Source: Lachnospiraceae bacterium (GTDB lineage: Bacteria; Bacillota_A; Clostridia; Lachnospirales; Lachnospiraceae). Taken from it: DNA of 61,157 nucleotides. Shown here piece by piece: positions 60,643-61,157 of this stretch. Position 1 is the first letter of the stretch. Each line of letters opens with the position of its first letter. The stretch is from contig JAFWYN010000007.1 of NCBI GenBank assembly GCA_017522685.1, positions 1-61,157 of the forward strand, read 5' to 3'. A model generated the notes under the pieces. The model did no database searches, was not told the origin of the DNA, and was given only the letters and a program-made list of their open reading frames with translations. The position numbers and the translations under genes were made by a program.

Positions 60643-61157
60643 TCAATTCATAATATATAGAGTCGCTAATACAACTGCCGGCAGATTGTTCATTAAATGT
60701 AGCAAAATTGGTATTGTAACATTCCCACTTAAAACCATCACAAGACCATATATCACCCCTGTAACAAACTGAGGAATATTGTACAAGAATTCTTCTACAG
60801 TGAAAGCATGCATATGTACAAGCATAAAAAGAACAGCTGTTACAAGGACTACAATAATCCTTTTACTCTTCTTTTCAGTTAAGCTTATCGGTGCGAGCCT
60901 AAAAATAACCTCTTCTGTCACAGGACCCATTATCCCCAAAGCTATAATCAATAAAAGTGCCGGGAATTTACCTTGAAGCTCTGCAACTGAATGTTCGTTT
61001 AATGATTGATAATCCGGATTCAAATACATAATTGGAAAAAATGCAAGATTACTTAGAAGGATGTCTAAAACATACGCTACTACAAATAAGCATAAGGTTT
61101 TACCAGTGTGCTCCTTCCATAAAGAAATCCCCTCTTTCAATTCATTCCAAAACAAAA
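60643..61157 (-). CDS. CPBP-family intramembrane metalloprotease (5' end outside window)
   Basis: At least 170 residues of a membrane-embedded protease of the CAAX/bacteriocin-processing group. The motifs are GPVTEEVIFRLAPIS (paired glutamates and Arg), FMLVHMHAFTVEEF, and HLMNNLPAVV. Four or more hydrophobic segments are visible. The frame is open to the window edge without a ribosome binding site, so the true start is probably further right. Function may be prenyl-protein processing, bacteriocin self-immunity or similar; no bacteriocin gene is in view. Confidence 0.85.
   Translation of the reverse strand, partial: LFWNELKEGISLWKEHTGKTLCLFVVAYVLDILLSNLAFFPIMYLNPDYQSLNEHSVAELQGKFPALLLIIALGIMGPVTEEVIFRLAPISLTEKKSKRIIVVLVTAVLFMLVHMHAFTVEEFLYNIPQFVTGVIYGLVMVLSGNVTIPILLHLMNNLPAVVLATLYIMN

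Overview
The window looks like a chromosomal segment of a low-to-moderate GC Gram-positive gut-type anaerobe, most likely a member of the Lachnospiraceae (Clostridia). The reasons are strong AGGAGG-type ribosome binding sites, sigmaA-type promoters, many T-tailed hairpin terminators, lipoproteins with Pro/Thr spacers, a family I acyl-CoA:acetate CoA-transferase, several intracellular xylan/arabinan glycosidases, and sensory proteins typical of motile Lachnospiraceae. This assignment is inferred from gene families and not from a marker gene. No rRNA, tRNA, complete insertion sequence or CRISPR array was recognised. Most genes lie on the minus strand.

1-12 kb: two ends of signalling meet an amino-acid ABC transporter. 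A methyl-accepting chemotaxis protein is followed by a three-gene transporter whose binding protein appears circularly permuted. A convergent pair makes (GGDEF) and degrades (EAL) cyclic-di-GMP. An orphan CbiE/CbiT-like protein, an ABC-F ATPase and a small membrane protein follow. 12-20 kb: a membrane acyltransferase, a ferritin-like small protein, and a block of three large lipoproteins (two paralogues with FKBP-like plus YD-type repeats and one with a transglutaminase-like domain). 19.5-23.7 kb: a sugar isomerase/epimerase and two Gfo/Idh/MocA dehydrogenases divergent from an AraC regulator. 23.7-28.2 kb: a sigma factor with a long C-terminal extension, a second chemotaxis receptor and a lipid kinase.

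28-47 kb: glycoside use and LytTR control. Two GH43 enzymes and a GH120-type beta-xylosidase, all without signal peptides, point to intracellular breakdown of imported xylo/arabino-oligosaccharides. Between them a LacI-sensor/LytTR regulator diverges from a secreted metallophosphoesterase. A three-box array of 9-bp direct repeats precedes a near-consensus promoter of that gene, and the whole array-plus-promoter recurs with identical spacing after the gene, where it drives no intact ORF. A CoA-transferase, AraC/GyrI regulator, acetyltransferase, PfkB kinase, zinc-protease-like protein and MerR regulator lie nearby.

47-56 kb is more eroded: a decayed gene, a PAP2 gene fused by deletion to the tail of a membrane XRE regulator, a truncated phosphotransferase at 41.5 kb, but also intact XRE regulators (one with a superoxide-reductase-like domain), a hybrid histidine kinase, a transglutaminase lipoprotein and a DUF5714-like/arsenate-reductase-like fusion. 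56-61 kb holds glycerate kinase, a 2H phosphoesterase, a complete type III toxin-antitoxin locus (ToxN/AbiQ family toxin, two-repeat RNA antitoxin, terminator, promoter), a small HTH protein, a P-loop kinase and the end of a CPBP protease. Two copies of a non-coding promoter/structured-RNA repeat flank the toxin-antitoxin locus.
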